64,000 nucleotides of DNA from Celoporthe dispersa (taxonomy: Eukaryota > Ascomycota > Sordariomycetes > Diaporthales > Cryphonectriaceae). How positions within the stretch are numbered: the stretch's first letter is position 1; each line of letters starts with the position of its first letter. The translations under genes and the position numbers were made by a program. The notes beneath the pieces are model-generated. The model searched no databases. It was not told the origin of the DNA and saw only the letters and a list, made by a program, of their open reading frames with translations. The stretch covers positions 792,291 to 856,290 of the forward strand of contig WAID01000014.1 of NCBI GenBank assembly GCA_016584495.1, in the 5' to 3' direction. Below are positions 36,852-47,661 of the stretch, piece after piece.

Positions 36852-39009
36852 ATGGGAGCGTCCTGCAGCAGCATAAAGGACGATGGGCCCGAAGCTCTCG
36901 AGAAGGGATCCGCACAGGGCCTCGCCTCCGTCATCTTTCCAAACCTGTCAATACGACCCTCCTCGCCAGCATCCTTCCGGCGCCGTCACTGACTTCCGGC
37001 ACAGAAAGATGAGCCGGCTTACAAGATCTAAGACCGACGACGTCGGCCCCCGCCAGTGGAGCACCGTAGGTGTGCTGGACGAGATCATCGACGCCAGAGT
37101 GGGGCCTGCGAGCAGCAGCAGCAGCAGGAGCAGCAGCAGCAGCACTGCCGCTAGCGTGGTCACGGCGGCCGACTACCAGAAGCAGCGCGAGGAGCTGCAG
37201 AGGCGCGAGGGGGCGCTGGGCTTCGAGCACAAGCTCGCGGGTGCGGCCTCGCCCAAGGAGGTGCAGGTGGACGAGATCCTCCGGAGCCTGAGGCGGGATG
37301 ACGACGAGAACGTCTTTGCCGCCGAGCCAGCACGGCAGGGCTTCAACGGGCAGCAGCACCAGAGATTCGCCGGGGACCATTTCCTGTCCAACCAGCCCCT
37401 GCTCGACAGGTCCAAGGTCATGGGGTCGCCAGGAAGCTGCCCAAGGGCGCCCACCTGCACATCCACTTCAACTCGTGCCTGCAGCCCAACGTGCTGCTGG
37501 ACATTGCCAGCACCATGGAGCACATGTACATCACCAGCGACCTGCCGCTGCTCGACGCCCAGGACTACCACAGCTACAAGCGCGCCAGGATCCAGTTCTC
37601 CATCATGGCGCAGGCGTCCAGCACGGGGAACCTGTTCGACCCGGGCTACAAGGACCGCCAGGGCGCACAAAAGTTCAAGGACTTCCTGAGGGAGTTTCCC
37701 AGCCACCGCAGGGACAAGGACGCCATGGTGTGGCTGCAGGAGAAGCTGGTCTTCCGCGAGGAGGAGGCGCACAACACGCTGCAGACGGTCTCGGGCGCGT
37801 GGGACGAGTTCAACGCGCGCACGCAGATGATGAAGGGTCTCTTCAACTACGAGACGGCGTACCGCACCTACACGCGCAGGTGCCTGGAGGATTTTGTGGC
37901 GGATAACATACAGTACGCGGAGATCCGCCCTAATTTCATGGACACCAACCAGGTGTGGACGGACGACGGGACGAGCAAGCTCGACAACGTCGGGATCATG
38001 AAGATGATCATCGAGGAGTACGAGAGGTTCCAGTCCGATGCCAAGGGCAGGCCAGGCGCGTACTTTGGCGGCCTCAAGATCATCTACTGCTGTCCGAGGT
38101 CGTATCCCAAGGACAAGGTCGCAAACGGGCTGAGGCAGTGCCTGGAGTTCAAGAAGCTGTGGCCGCAGTGGATTGCCGGTGAGTGCAAGAGAAAGAGAAA
38201 GAGAAAGAAAGAAAAAAAAGAAAAATAACACAGGTGATCCCTCTCTGCCCTCACAGACCGCCGGCTGACTCTCCTCCTCTCCCGCAGGATTTGACCTGGT
38301 TGGTGAGGAAGGCAAGGGCAAGCCCTCAGCTTCTTCATCCCCGAGTTTCTCCAGTTCCAAAATGACTGCAGGGAGGCAAAGGTCGAGATCCCCTTCCTCT
38401 TCCACTGCGGCGAGACGCTGGAGATAGGCTCCGAGACGGAGGGCAACCTCCTGGACGCGCTGCTCCTCAAGTCCAAGCGCATAGGGCACGGGTTCGCCCT
38501 CGCCAGGCACCCCTATATCATGGAGCGGATGAAGCAGGATAACATCTGTGTCGAGCTGTGCCCGATATCAAACGAGGTGCTGGGGCTGACGCCGCGGGCC
38601 AACGGGCATGCCATGTACTCCCTGCTCGCGAACAACGTGCACTGTACCATCAACACTGATAACGGGACACTTTTCAAGTACGCCGCCACCTCTGACCTCA
38701 CCCACCCATCGCCTCCCGGCCTTTCCCGGCCCACCAGCCCAACAGACCTGATCGCTCTGCCCGATGCTAATGTGTATAACACTGAACAGCTCCACGTTGT
38801 CCCACGACTTCTACCAGGCCATGATCGGCAAGTCGGACATGACGCTGTATGGCTGGAAACAGCTCATCGAGTGGAGCATGGAGCACGCGTGCCTATCCAA
38901 AGAGGAATACGATGCCATCCACGCCGCATGGGTCAAGAAGTGGGATGTGTTTCTGGACGAGGTTATTGCGGAGTTTGGGACCTCTGCTGTCGCCGGCAAG
39001 GCCTCATGA
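36852..39009 (+). CDS. Adenosine-deaminase-family protein (ADGF/CECR1-like)
   Basis: Member of the metal-dependent adenosine/AMP deaminase superfamily, nearest in pattern to ADGF/CECR1 proteins. Zinc-site motifs are AHLHIHFNS (HxH at 37458-37466), FLFHCGET with the catalytic Glu (38403 on), RIGHG (about 38478-38492), CPISN, and NTDNGTLF in place of the usual SSDDP-type motif. The long N-terminal region (SRLTRSKTDDVGPRQWSTVGVLDEIIDA) is unlike classical adenosine deaminase, and there is no signal peptide. Exons are 36852-36946, 37006-38178, 38288-38677 and 38790-39009; splices give IAGFDLVGEE and TLFNSTLSHDFYQ. The first exon (MGASCSSIKDD) is inferred from an in-phase junction (PNL|KMSRL) with a weak donor GTCAAT. 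If it is wrong, the start is ATG 37010. Frame slips occur at GGGG about 37427 and CCC about 38323. The substrate is not certain. Confidence 0.85.
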
Positions 39010-41110
39010 TCTGATTTTTTTACGATACCATACCGTTTATCTGTTCATCTTTGTGATACTCGATTCTTTCTTTCTTTTTTTTTTTTTCTTTTTTAATATG
39101 TATGATCCTCCTAGAGGCTTTCTCTGTCTATGGTGTATCGCTGACGGCAGCGTTATGGCGTGCAGTACGGTAGAATGGTGTTTTAATCTCAAGATTACCT
39201 GCGGTCCGCTGACTGGCTGAGACTGGTGTGAAGGGTGGTGCTCTCTTGTGTGTTGGCCTCCATCGTCGCCCGCCGCCTCAAGGTCGTGTATTGTCATCTT
39301 CCCTTCTCCTCGTCATGACCTCCATAATGTTTGATCACCCCTCCCTCTCGCTCTCTCTCTCTCTCTCTTCGGCATCATTTCCCCCTTCTAATCCTCATCA
39401 GAGCTTGCCCTTCGGATTAAACCCATCATCCCCCCACAGCCTCCCGGGGCGAACCAAACAGCCCCATGGACGTTCCAGTTCACCCGAACTCGGCGATCTC
39501 GGGTGTCATGTTTCCGCGCGTGAACTCTAAATCGCTGATTTGTCGTCAGCCTCCAGCGGGTTTGGTTTGGTTCGATGTTGGCTTTGGCTCTGCGACTTGT
39601 CGCAGAGTTGAACTCTCGCTGTAGATCTTTCTGATCCTGGTTTTGTTATGTTTTCCTTCTTTCTTCTTCTTCAAGATCAGTGGGCCTGCCTCGACTGCAC
39701 TCGATGGAGGGCTGTGGGATTTCTTAAACCCGCTCTGAGCGGCGACGTTTTGCACATCTGGAGGTCATCTCCCTTGTGATGCCCTCCGGTCTGTTGTTTG
39801 GCTGTCCATCCAGGCCTGGGATGGCTCAGACTGGAGGCCATAGGCACCGCAGGGACCATGGAGCTTGACCTCAAGTGCTGACCTCACACCTCGCAGGACC
39901 ACGCCTACACATCTCACAAGTGAGAGAGCCGTGAGTGGCCTCCCTACGGCTCCCGACATCCCAAAGGAAGTGCCTGGCCTGACAGTACTGACCTGCCGGC
40001 GGGATACGACAGGCCTCACGTAGGTCACGCACCAAACGACAGGAAGACCTCCCACACCCGCAGCTCAAGAATTAAGCTCAGACAGGTCCGCACGGAAGGA
40101 AGAGACACACAAAGGCCACGATAAACTTTCCAGCCTGACACGGCATATTTTGTGTGTTTTCTAGTCCCCTCAGACCAATCAGCTCGAGGGGGCCACCAAA
40201 CAGACAAGCGTCGTGCGCCTGTGCCCTCCTCTTCGAAACGAAGCCGCGACCATGCGATTGGGACGAGGCTCTGAACTACTCTTTCTTTTGAAACTTTCCC
40301 AGAGAAAAAACCACCAGAACGCTCTGGGGATCACCACGCCAAAATCTCGCTCGTCTTGTGAGCGCGGGTTGTCTGGGCTCCGAGAGCTTTTTCCCCCTTT
40401 GGGTTTCGCTCTCGACCCTTTTCCCCCACTGCTGAATGCTGATGATGCTGTTGGTGCATTGACATAGACTTTTCTCCTGCGTCTCAGAGCGTGCGTCTTC
40501 TCTTGGCTACTGTATCTTGGTACGGTGGTGGACGGGGTGCCTCAAGTTTTACATACCGTAACCTATGTACTTGCCTACGAATTATGAGCACAAGTGTTGC
40601 TCCTATAGCCCTCCTACTACCTGTCACCTTCCCTGTACTCTCAGCTCGGACGTGATCTCTTTGCCCTTCATCGTCGATTTGGTCTTGAATTTCTGTTAGA
40701 GTTCTTTCCTGTCTCAAATCCGTCGATGCATTTACCAGTGTGCCTCGATAAATTTCGCTTCTTCTTCTTCTCCTTCTTCTTGCATAATTAGGTTATTTCA
40801 TCCCTCTCTTTCTCGGCTCCTAAGAGGGCCGGACCATGACAATTACCAAATGTCCACTGGCCGGCGAGCTCACCTGGTGGCTGCTATCATCATCAAAGTC
40901 TGCATTGCCATTGTCTCGCCGATATAAAGCAGGGCTTCCTCCTCCCCCATGTCAGCTCACCCACGCCTGCTCGCTCAACGAAGTCCTCAAATCAGCCTGC
41001 CTGATCATATGAAATACCACACTCTCCCCAACCACTACTAATACTAGTACTACTATTACTACTACTACTATTATTATTATTACTACTACTAATACTAGTA
41101 CATCGTCATC
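39010..41110. other. 2.1-kb intergenic region
   Basis: No gene is supported. A T-rich run (about 39070-39092) follows the deaminase-family stop, and a CT microsatellite is at 39348-39369. The interval should include the promoter and leader of the Ras-like gene, ending in a TAC/TAT triplet array. Confidence 0.5.
41036..41101. repeat. ACT/TAT triplet array in the leader of the Ras-like gene
   Basis: A dense array of ACT and ATT triplets is flanked on both sides by the same block, CTACTAATACTAGTAC, and ends about 10 bp before the ATG at 41111. It would make the 5' leader nearly free of G. Confidence 0.9.
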
Positions 41111-42931
41111 ATGGACGAAGATTTGTGGTGGTCCCCGTCCCCCAGTGCCACAGGCACCCTGGCCCAGTCCGCCGTCTCCAACCTCCCCGACCTGCCCATC
41201 CCCAGGCCTACGGAGGACATACACATCGCCCTGCTAGGTGCACCAGGCACAGGCAAGACCAGGCTGCAGCTGCGCTACACCCTCCACCAGTTCGTCGGCG
41301 CGGGTTTCCAGATGGCGTGTCTGATGGGCGGCCGCAAACACGTCCGCCTCGCAGACGGGACGGATGTGCACCTCGTCATACACGAGGCTCCTGCAGGCCA
41401 GAGGGGAGGAGGAGGGGCCACGATGGTGGAAGCGGGGCTGCTGGAGCAGGCGGACGCGGTGATGCTTGCTTTCGACCCTTCGTCCAGGGAGTCGTTTGAG
41501 TGGATCTGTGGTCGGAGCGGAGAGGACGTGGTGCGCCTGGGCAGCGAGGACCAGCCTGCTGGCGACAGCGCCAGACGACGTGCTGATGAGCCTGGCGCCG
41601 CAGCGCTAGACCCAACTTCGAAGGCACTGCCATCCCCGCCTGATGATGCCGGGCAGAGCCACAGCGACGCCTCCTTCTCCTCGCCGTTCTCTCACGGGAA
41701 CGAGAAGCAAGACGGCCGCGATGACGACCGCCACGAGCTTCAGGGCCCCGAGGGTACCCTCGCTGCACCAGAGGACCCTGCACCCACAGAGACGGAGATC
41801 ATTCTCCACGAGAAAGGCCTCCCGCAGACCCCGGCCGCCCGCCCGCTGTCCTTCCTGCCGGCCCAGGCCGCGGAGGTCAAGAAGCTGCCGACGGTCCGGG
41901 AGACCGACGAGCGCCTCGCGGCCTGGATTCAGTCGACGCTGCGCACGGCCACAAAGCTCCCGGCGACCGTCGATGAGGACAGCGCCGCGGACTCGCAGCC
42001 CACCTCGAGAACATCGAGCATATACAGCCAGACCACGGTCACCACAGCAGCCGCCACCACCGCCGACACGCGGCATGCACGCCCAGCTGCTGCTACACCT
42101 ACGAAGCCCACGCACCGGGACCGCGACGACGTCATTACCACAGGCCCCGACACGGCGACTGCCTCGCGCACGCCCCTCCCGCTGCTCCAAGCATCCGAGC
42201 TTCCCGTGCTGGTCGTTGCCACGCAGGCAGACAGGCTGAAGGACCACGGCGGGCCGCTGGAGAGACAGGTCACGGCAGAAGAGGGCCACGACCTGGCGCA
42301 CAGGCTCGGTCCCAGCTGCTGTTGTGGATACGTCGAGACCTCGGCCAAGACAGGCGCCAGCGTCGATGATGCGTATAGCCTCCTCGCCGACCGTGTCCTG
42401 GCGAGGCGGCGGGCGGGCAGAGGGCCTGCTGCGGACACCACCCACACCACCGCTCGGGATGTGATACTGGCTGAGGAGGAGGAGGAGAAAGGGGTGGAGA
42501 GCCGATATGTGGTGGTGAGGAGGGGCAGGGGGAGGAGGGACAGGGCCGCGAGGAGGTCGTGCGTGCCGTTTCGCTGGGCTACAAGGTGGTGTGGTGTGGT
42601 GGCAGGCCTGCCGTCGTGGCGGGACCTCTCGGGCGTCCTGTCGAGGCTGTTCACCCCGGGTGATCATGCCGGTGTGGAGACCGACGAGGAGACGTGGTGG
42701 GACGACAAGACCACGGCGAGGAGGCCCAGGAGGATGTACCTGTCCAGGGACAGTTCTGGCCGCCTGAGGAGCAGACACGACTTTGACGAGGCGCCTCTGA
42801 CGCCGCAGCGGGCCATGTCTCGAGAGAGGAGGAGTGATAACGGTGATGATGATAAAAACCGGACGAGCACGACCCTCGGAAGACGGAGCATCTCATCACG
42901 CGACCTCGCGAGCAGCAATCCTCCCCGATGA
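41111..42931 (+). CDS. Divergent Ras-like GTPase with long insert before G4
   Basis: An unbroken 606-codon frame. The P-loop GAPGTGKT is at residues 43-50, after an IHIALLG strand. The segment DAVMLAFDPSSRESFEWI (to about residue 137) matches the Ras strand and helix that follow switch II. The next expected pieces are LPVLVVATQAD (G4-like TQAD at 371-374) and ETSAKTG (G5, from residue 409). Between these lie about 225 residues of disordered, Ser/Thr/Pro/Asp-rich sequence, where ordinary Ras proteins have around twenty. The G3 DxxG motif is not recognisable (HEAPAG stands near its place), so hydrolysis may be impaired. After G5 comes a basic, Arg-rich tail with no CAAX box. GTP binding is inferred from motifs, and the partner and pathway are unknown. 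The stop at 42929-42931 follows CCCC and may itself be a frame slip. Confidence 0.75.
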   Translation: MDEDLWWSPSPSATGTLAQSAVSNLPDLPIPRPTEDIHIALLGAPGTGKTRLQLRYTLHQFVGAGFQMACLMGGRKHVRLADGTDVHLVIHEAPAGQRGGGGATMVEAGLLEQADAVMLAFDPSSRESFEWICGRSGEDVVRLGSEDQPAGDSARRRADEPGAAALDPTSKALPSPPDDAGQSHSDASFSSPFSHGNEKQDGRDDDRHELQGPEGTLAAPEDPAPTETEIILHEKGLPQTPAARPLSFLPAQAAEVKKLPTVRETDERLAAWIQSTLRTATKLPATVDEDSAADSQPTSRTSSIYSQTTVTTAAATTADTRHARPAAATPTKPTHRDRDDVITTGPDTATASRTPLPLLQASELPVLVVATQADRLKDHGGPLERQVTAEEGHDLAHRLGPSCCCGYVETSAKTGASVDDAYSLLADRVLARRRAGRGPAADTTHTTARDVILAEEEEEKGVESRYVVVRRGRGRRDRAARRSCVPFRWATRWCGVVAGLPSWRDLSGVLSRLFTPGDHAGVETDEETWWDDKTTARRPRRMYLSRDSSGRLRSRHDFDEAPLTPQRAMSRERRSDNGDDDKNRTSTTLGRRSISSRDLASSNPPR

Positions 42932-42999
42932 CACCATCGCCGAGCCGACCAGGCTGAGAGGCCCCAGGAGGCGGGAGGGAACCGGAGCACACTGGCCTG

Positions 43000-43121
43000 G
43001 TGACCATGCCAGCCATCCCCGACGCCGTCCACACGGCTCCTATCCAAGGCGAGCGCAGGGACCTGAGGAGGGACAGCCTCACGATCCCACCGCTGCTGAA
43101 GATGCCGACAGCCCTGGAGAG

Positions 43122-43163
<42 letters not shown>

Positions 43164-43623
43164 CAATAGAACCCCGGTGGTCTCCTGGCGCGCCAGAAGG
43201 TGGTCTCCCGGCGCGTCAGAAGGTGGCCTGGGCCGGCTGGCCAGGAGCTCGCTCGCCCTCCGCAGGACAGCCAGGCTGATGGAGACCAAGCCCGCGCTGC
43301 TCACCCTGATCGACACACCCGTCGTCGAGGACGAGAACGCAGGTGACGCCGAGAGTGCGGACCAGGACGCCGCCGAGGTGATCTCGGTCCCGCGCCCGCG
43401 TTCCTCTCCTCCTCCTCATCCCCGGACGAGCGAGCACCAGGACAGTCCTGAACCCGCACCGCGGCCGCTCAGATCCCATGGCCGCTGCGTCCTGGTGGCG
43501 AGAAAGCAGCTCCGTGGAGATGCTGTCACCAGCGGCCTCTACAGCGGTGGCCAGCTCATACCGGGCGGGCGGGCGGTCCATGTCGGTGTGGATATGACGA
43601 TGCGCTCGATGATCTTTGTCTAG
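43000..43623 (+). CDS. Polyglutamine reading frame, possibly the C-terminal part of the Ras-like protein
   Basis: An open frame of about 207 codons starts 70 bp after the stop of the Ras-like gene. It contains Q13, a basic stretch and an acidic stretch (VVEDENAGDAESADQDAAEV), then ends MTMRSMIFV at TAG 43621-43623. It lacks any recognised domain and has no promoter of its own. Joining it to the upstream gene needs two C/G-run corrections (at CCCC about 42926 and near 42998), the same kind of error seen in neighbouring genes. It may be a separate small gene, a continuation or chance; I favour continuation weakly. Confidence 0.3.
43123..43161 (+). repeat. CAG triplet repeat (13 units)
   Basis: Thirteen exact CAG units, reading as glutamine in the frame open to 43623. 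Length variation between strains would be expected. Confidence 0.95.
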
Positions 43624-46600
43624 TAATACGGATTCAATATCTGCATCTGCTGTGCTGGTGTGCTCTTGCGCCCATCACCTTGACTGCTTGTGCTTTTCCA
43701 TTCTCTCTCTCTCTCTCTCTCTAGCTCTCCACGAAGAAACATTCCTCTGTTACACGCATGTGTATTATCGTCTTAGGCCTATCAAAAAGTTGCCCAAGCT
43801 ATTACGAACCACTTGGATCGAGTTTCAACGAGGCAAGTACTTGTTGGCCTCAGATCATAATTGCAATGCAAGAAAATGGCGAATCTCCGTCCTCCAGGAA
43901 ACATCTCGGGCCATCCACCCCACCGCTCACGAAACAACCACGCCCTCCAGCAACCATCTACACCGATCCCAACCACCCCTCTCCCAGGTCTAACAGTCAC
44001 CGCTCTTTGCACCTGCGCGCGAGAGAGAGGGATGCACACACCCAAAAGCATCAGCAGGACAGACAGACCTCCTCCCCTTCCTCTCCATTTCCTTTTTTTT
44101 GTCCATCTTGGCATCAGCGCGGGGCCAAAAACGCCGCCTCTGAGCAGACCAGTAACCACGGCGCTGTCTCAAGCCCCAACCAGAGTTCAGCCCTACAGGG
44201 CTTTGATAGGGTGCTGACATGATGCGTCGGCCCGGAGGGGGGGCGAGCGAGAGAGAGAGAGAGAGAGAGGGAGGGAGGGAGATGGAGAAGGGAAAGGATG
44301 AGTGATGTTGTGAGATTGTGTGTCTCTTTGCATATGGCCCCCTCTTTCCTGATTCTCTCGCGAACAGGAGACTTATGGGGAAGGTGAGAAATGGGCAGCA
44401 TAAGGGAGGGTGGTGTGATTTGCGGGGTTCTCCAAAGACGGAGTGGCTGCGAGGGAGGGTTGCAGCTCGCTCAGCTTTGGGGCCAGCGCATACGCCGCTG
44501 TGCATCTTAGCGAGGACTCATTGGGGTGGGTTTGGGCTGGGCGGGGAGGAGGCATGCATGCAGGATCGCACGCGACCGCGTAATGTCGTACATACTGGTT
44601 CTCTATCATTCTGAAGCAAGAAAGAAGGGGAAATCACCCTCAAAAAAAAAAAAATCAAAACCCATGGGCTGGGGAGGAGGGGTCCGCTCGCCGACAAGCA
44701 GGATTGTAGTCGCCGTCTTGCATGCGCGCGAGGTACGAATTACATCTACGGTGACCGCCGCGACCGCACCCTTTCAATGTGCCCAATATGCGGTGCGACG
44801 TGCATTGCTGCCCATGGCGACCCCGATCGGGGCAAAGATGGACATCCTCCTCTCGAGACACAGGAAGTGGAAGAGAACAGAAACAGTTCATTGTCGTCAT
44901 GACCAGAATCAAGTGGGGGTGGAGGGTAGGCCTGACCGCCGTCACATCGGGTACGAGGATCGTCGGCCGCATCCGACTCGTCGCCGAGTACCTTGTTGTG
45001 CAGTGAATATCGATGCTGTGCGACGTTCCACGTAGGATCGATTTCCTGAAGGGGCCGAGGTGGTGGTGTTGACCAGAGCTGAATACTCGCAGCTCGACGC
45101 GCCGTCGGGCGGTTGTGGGCTGGACAAATGAACGCGAAACCCAACCCAGCCCCCTCGCCGGGGTTAACGAGGTACCGGAATCAATGGTCGGCACCACGTC
45201 AACATGGAGCACCACCACCACACACACGAGAAGAAGAGGAGGAAGAAGAAAAAAAAGGAAAAGTGCCCTCTGCATTGGCTTCGGAAATGTGACGGACTGA
45301 GACATCTGCCAGCGCTTGTCCCCCGGGGCTCAGTCCATGGTTTGTAGGCCTGATGAGGCATGTATCTGCACGGCGTCCCTGCGGCCCTGCATCTGTGGCT
45401 GGCTCGCTCGGCCTGATCTGTCCTCGGCCTGCCGTCTGGCGGTCAGGCAGAGCGCTTCCACGAGCCGAGAATTGGTGCCCAATGTAGTGCAGCATGGTGA
45501 GCGGCCACGGCACGGGATGTTAGTAGTACGTAAGGACATCAGGCAATGTCGGCCAGGCAGAGGTCATCTGCTCGCCCCACGGCTACACCAGCCGGATAAC
45601 CGAGGCAGCGCCCTTCTACAGACGGCCCCCTCCACAGACCACCATGGCCACCTCCGACAGGCCGCCCAATGGAACCGCCCGCGATGGCGCATCAGGCTGC
45701 CCGAGGCAGGCTGGCACATCGTCGAAGCGCCGTGGCTTTTCAGGAGAATGCGACACGTCTCTTTCTGGCTGTACCTGGCTGGCAATTGAGGAGAGGAGAT
45801 GATCAGAGGGCCCGGGAGGGGGTGGATGGATGCCCAGGCAGGCGGGAGGAGGAGGAGAAGCTCTTCGCGAGGCAGCTCTTCGCGAGGCCGCTCTTCTCTC
45901 CCGTCCAGACTGACACGTCAACCAGGCGTGTGGACTCGACCGTAGCCAGGGAGCGCGGGATGGGTCGTACTCGCCTCTTGTCTCGCTGCCTCATCCAAGC
46001 CGGAACAAAGCAACGTCGGGAGCCCGTGCTCGAGGGACTCACTCAGCGCGCTGCACGAGACCCGGCGTGATTGCACCATGAAGGGCTTGGCAGGCCGCGG
46101 ATCTGGCCTCTGGAGTGGCAACAGAGAGGGTAGATCGTCGCGACGTGGCACCAACACCACCCTCCCCTCCCTCTCCTCTCTGTCTTTCATGTGAAATATC
46201 GGGACACGGTGGAGGCGCTCGGAAGGGCCTGGATGGCACCTCGTAATGTTGCGCCCGCCACGTCCTCTGCGCGTTGGGCCTGGGTACCGGTGAAGGTGTT
46301 CCAGAAGGGAATGCCGAGGGCAGGCCGTGTGTGCCACTCGGATCATAGCCAAGGAGGGCTACCTAACCTTCTTTGGGGGTGATGAGTTGACCGGCGGCTT
46401 TGGGAAAGACGCGGGCCTGGTCCTTTGTGAACACGAAAATGAGCAATGCAATATTGCGTCCCTCGGGCGAGAATCATGCCATCTCGTACCAGGGTGCGTC
46501 CGACCTCGATCCCGGAGTACCTCGCGCGCGCGCACACACACACACAGACACAGGAAAGTGCACACATGTGAAGGCGGCCCCAGAGATCCCATGGGTGTAC

Positions 46601-47574
46601 ATGCAGTGAAGTGGAGATCACCGTAGCGGAAAAGCCTCGCGGCCGGAATGTCGCCGGTGGCGGGAGACCATCTGAGACCCGGTTGAGACCATTAGCAATC
46701 AACGGGCTGAACAAGAAGCAAAGAAAGCAATACCCTCACGCTGTCGCCATGGCTTGCCAAGGCTGGCTTGGCTGGCGTGACTCTCTCACCGGCAGTCCAG
46801 ATCAACGTTACGCGCTGTGCTGGCGTGTCGAGCTGGTGGCACAAGGAGCAAAAGGGCGGAGATTGAGAACAGGTGGCTGAGCACGGGTGGGAGGGAGAAG
46901 CTGCATGCAGGACGGCGGGCAGAGCACAGGATACAAGGACAGACGGCGCCTGTATGCAGCACGCCACGCCATGCAGCTGCATGTGCAGGCGGTCGGCTAT
47001 AGTGTTGCCCAACGAGGGAGCAGGTCCTGCAGGTAAGTCGATATTGAGCCGCAAATGTGACCCAGGCTGCTCAGAGGGGCCTCATGAGTTGTATCGCAAG
47101 CCGCCTGCTGGGGAAGGGGTTGGGGGTGTTGGAAGACGGTGTGTCGCACGTCGTCATGTCGAAAGAGGGAGGAAATACGGGGGAGGGGGAATGGACCTGT
47201 GCTCAATTGGCTGCACCTGCGTAACGGGTTCGGTATGCCTGGTTCTCTCGAGTTAGCATGCTGCAGATTGCAGAAGAGGACATGGCTGGAGAGGGGACAG
47301 AGGTGGAGGGGATCAAATGCTGAAGACAGCAGCTGTGGTCGTGGCGGGGAGAAGGTTCGTCGTCGAGCTCTTGCTGCTGGTCATTACAGGGCAGTGATAT
47401 CCTCCAGCAGCGCACAGAGGGCTCCCTGGCGAGTCAGTATAGCTATGGGTAGCAGGGCCAGCAGGGCAGCTACGACCATGGGAGGTGCTGTTGGTGGCCC
47501 CATGCGAAAACGGTCGAGGGGTTCCGTTTTCTCATGCACCTGCAGCAAAGTACAGTACATCGATACCCTGGTGC

Positions 47575-47661
47575 GGTACTTGGCTACTTCTCAACGATCC
47601 CTGGGCTACCTTGACGACAGGGGTGACGTGGGTGACATGGTACTTGGCTACTTGGCTACTT
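47575..47661. repeat. Repeated GGTACTTGGCTACTT block
   Basis: GGTACTTGGCTACTT occurs at 47575-47589 and again from 47639, where an extra TGGCTACTT copy follows. A T run (47664-47674) is adjacent. Confidence 0.85.

Noticed and set aside
37173..38510. 445-codon minus-strand frame opposite the deaminase gene
   Set aside because: Shadow of the G/C-rich third codon positions of the plus-strand gene, which has conserved catalytic motifs and splice sites.
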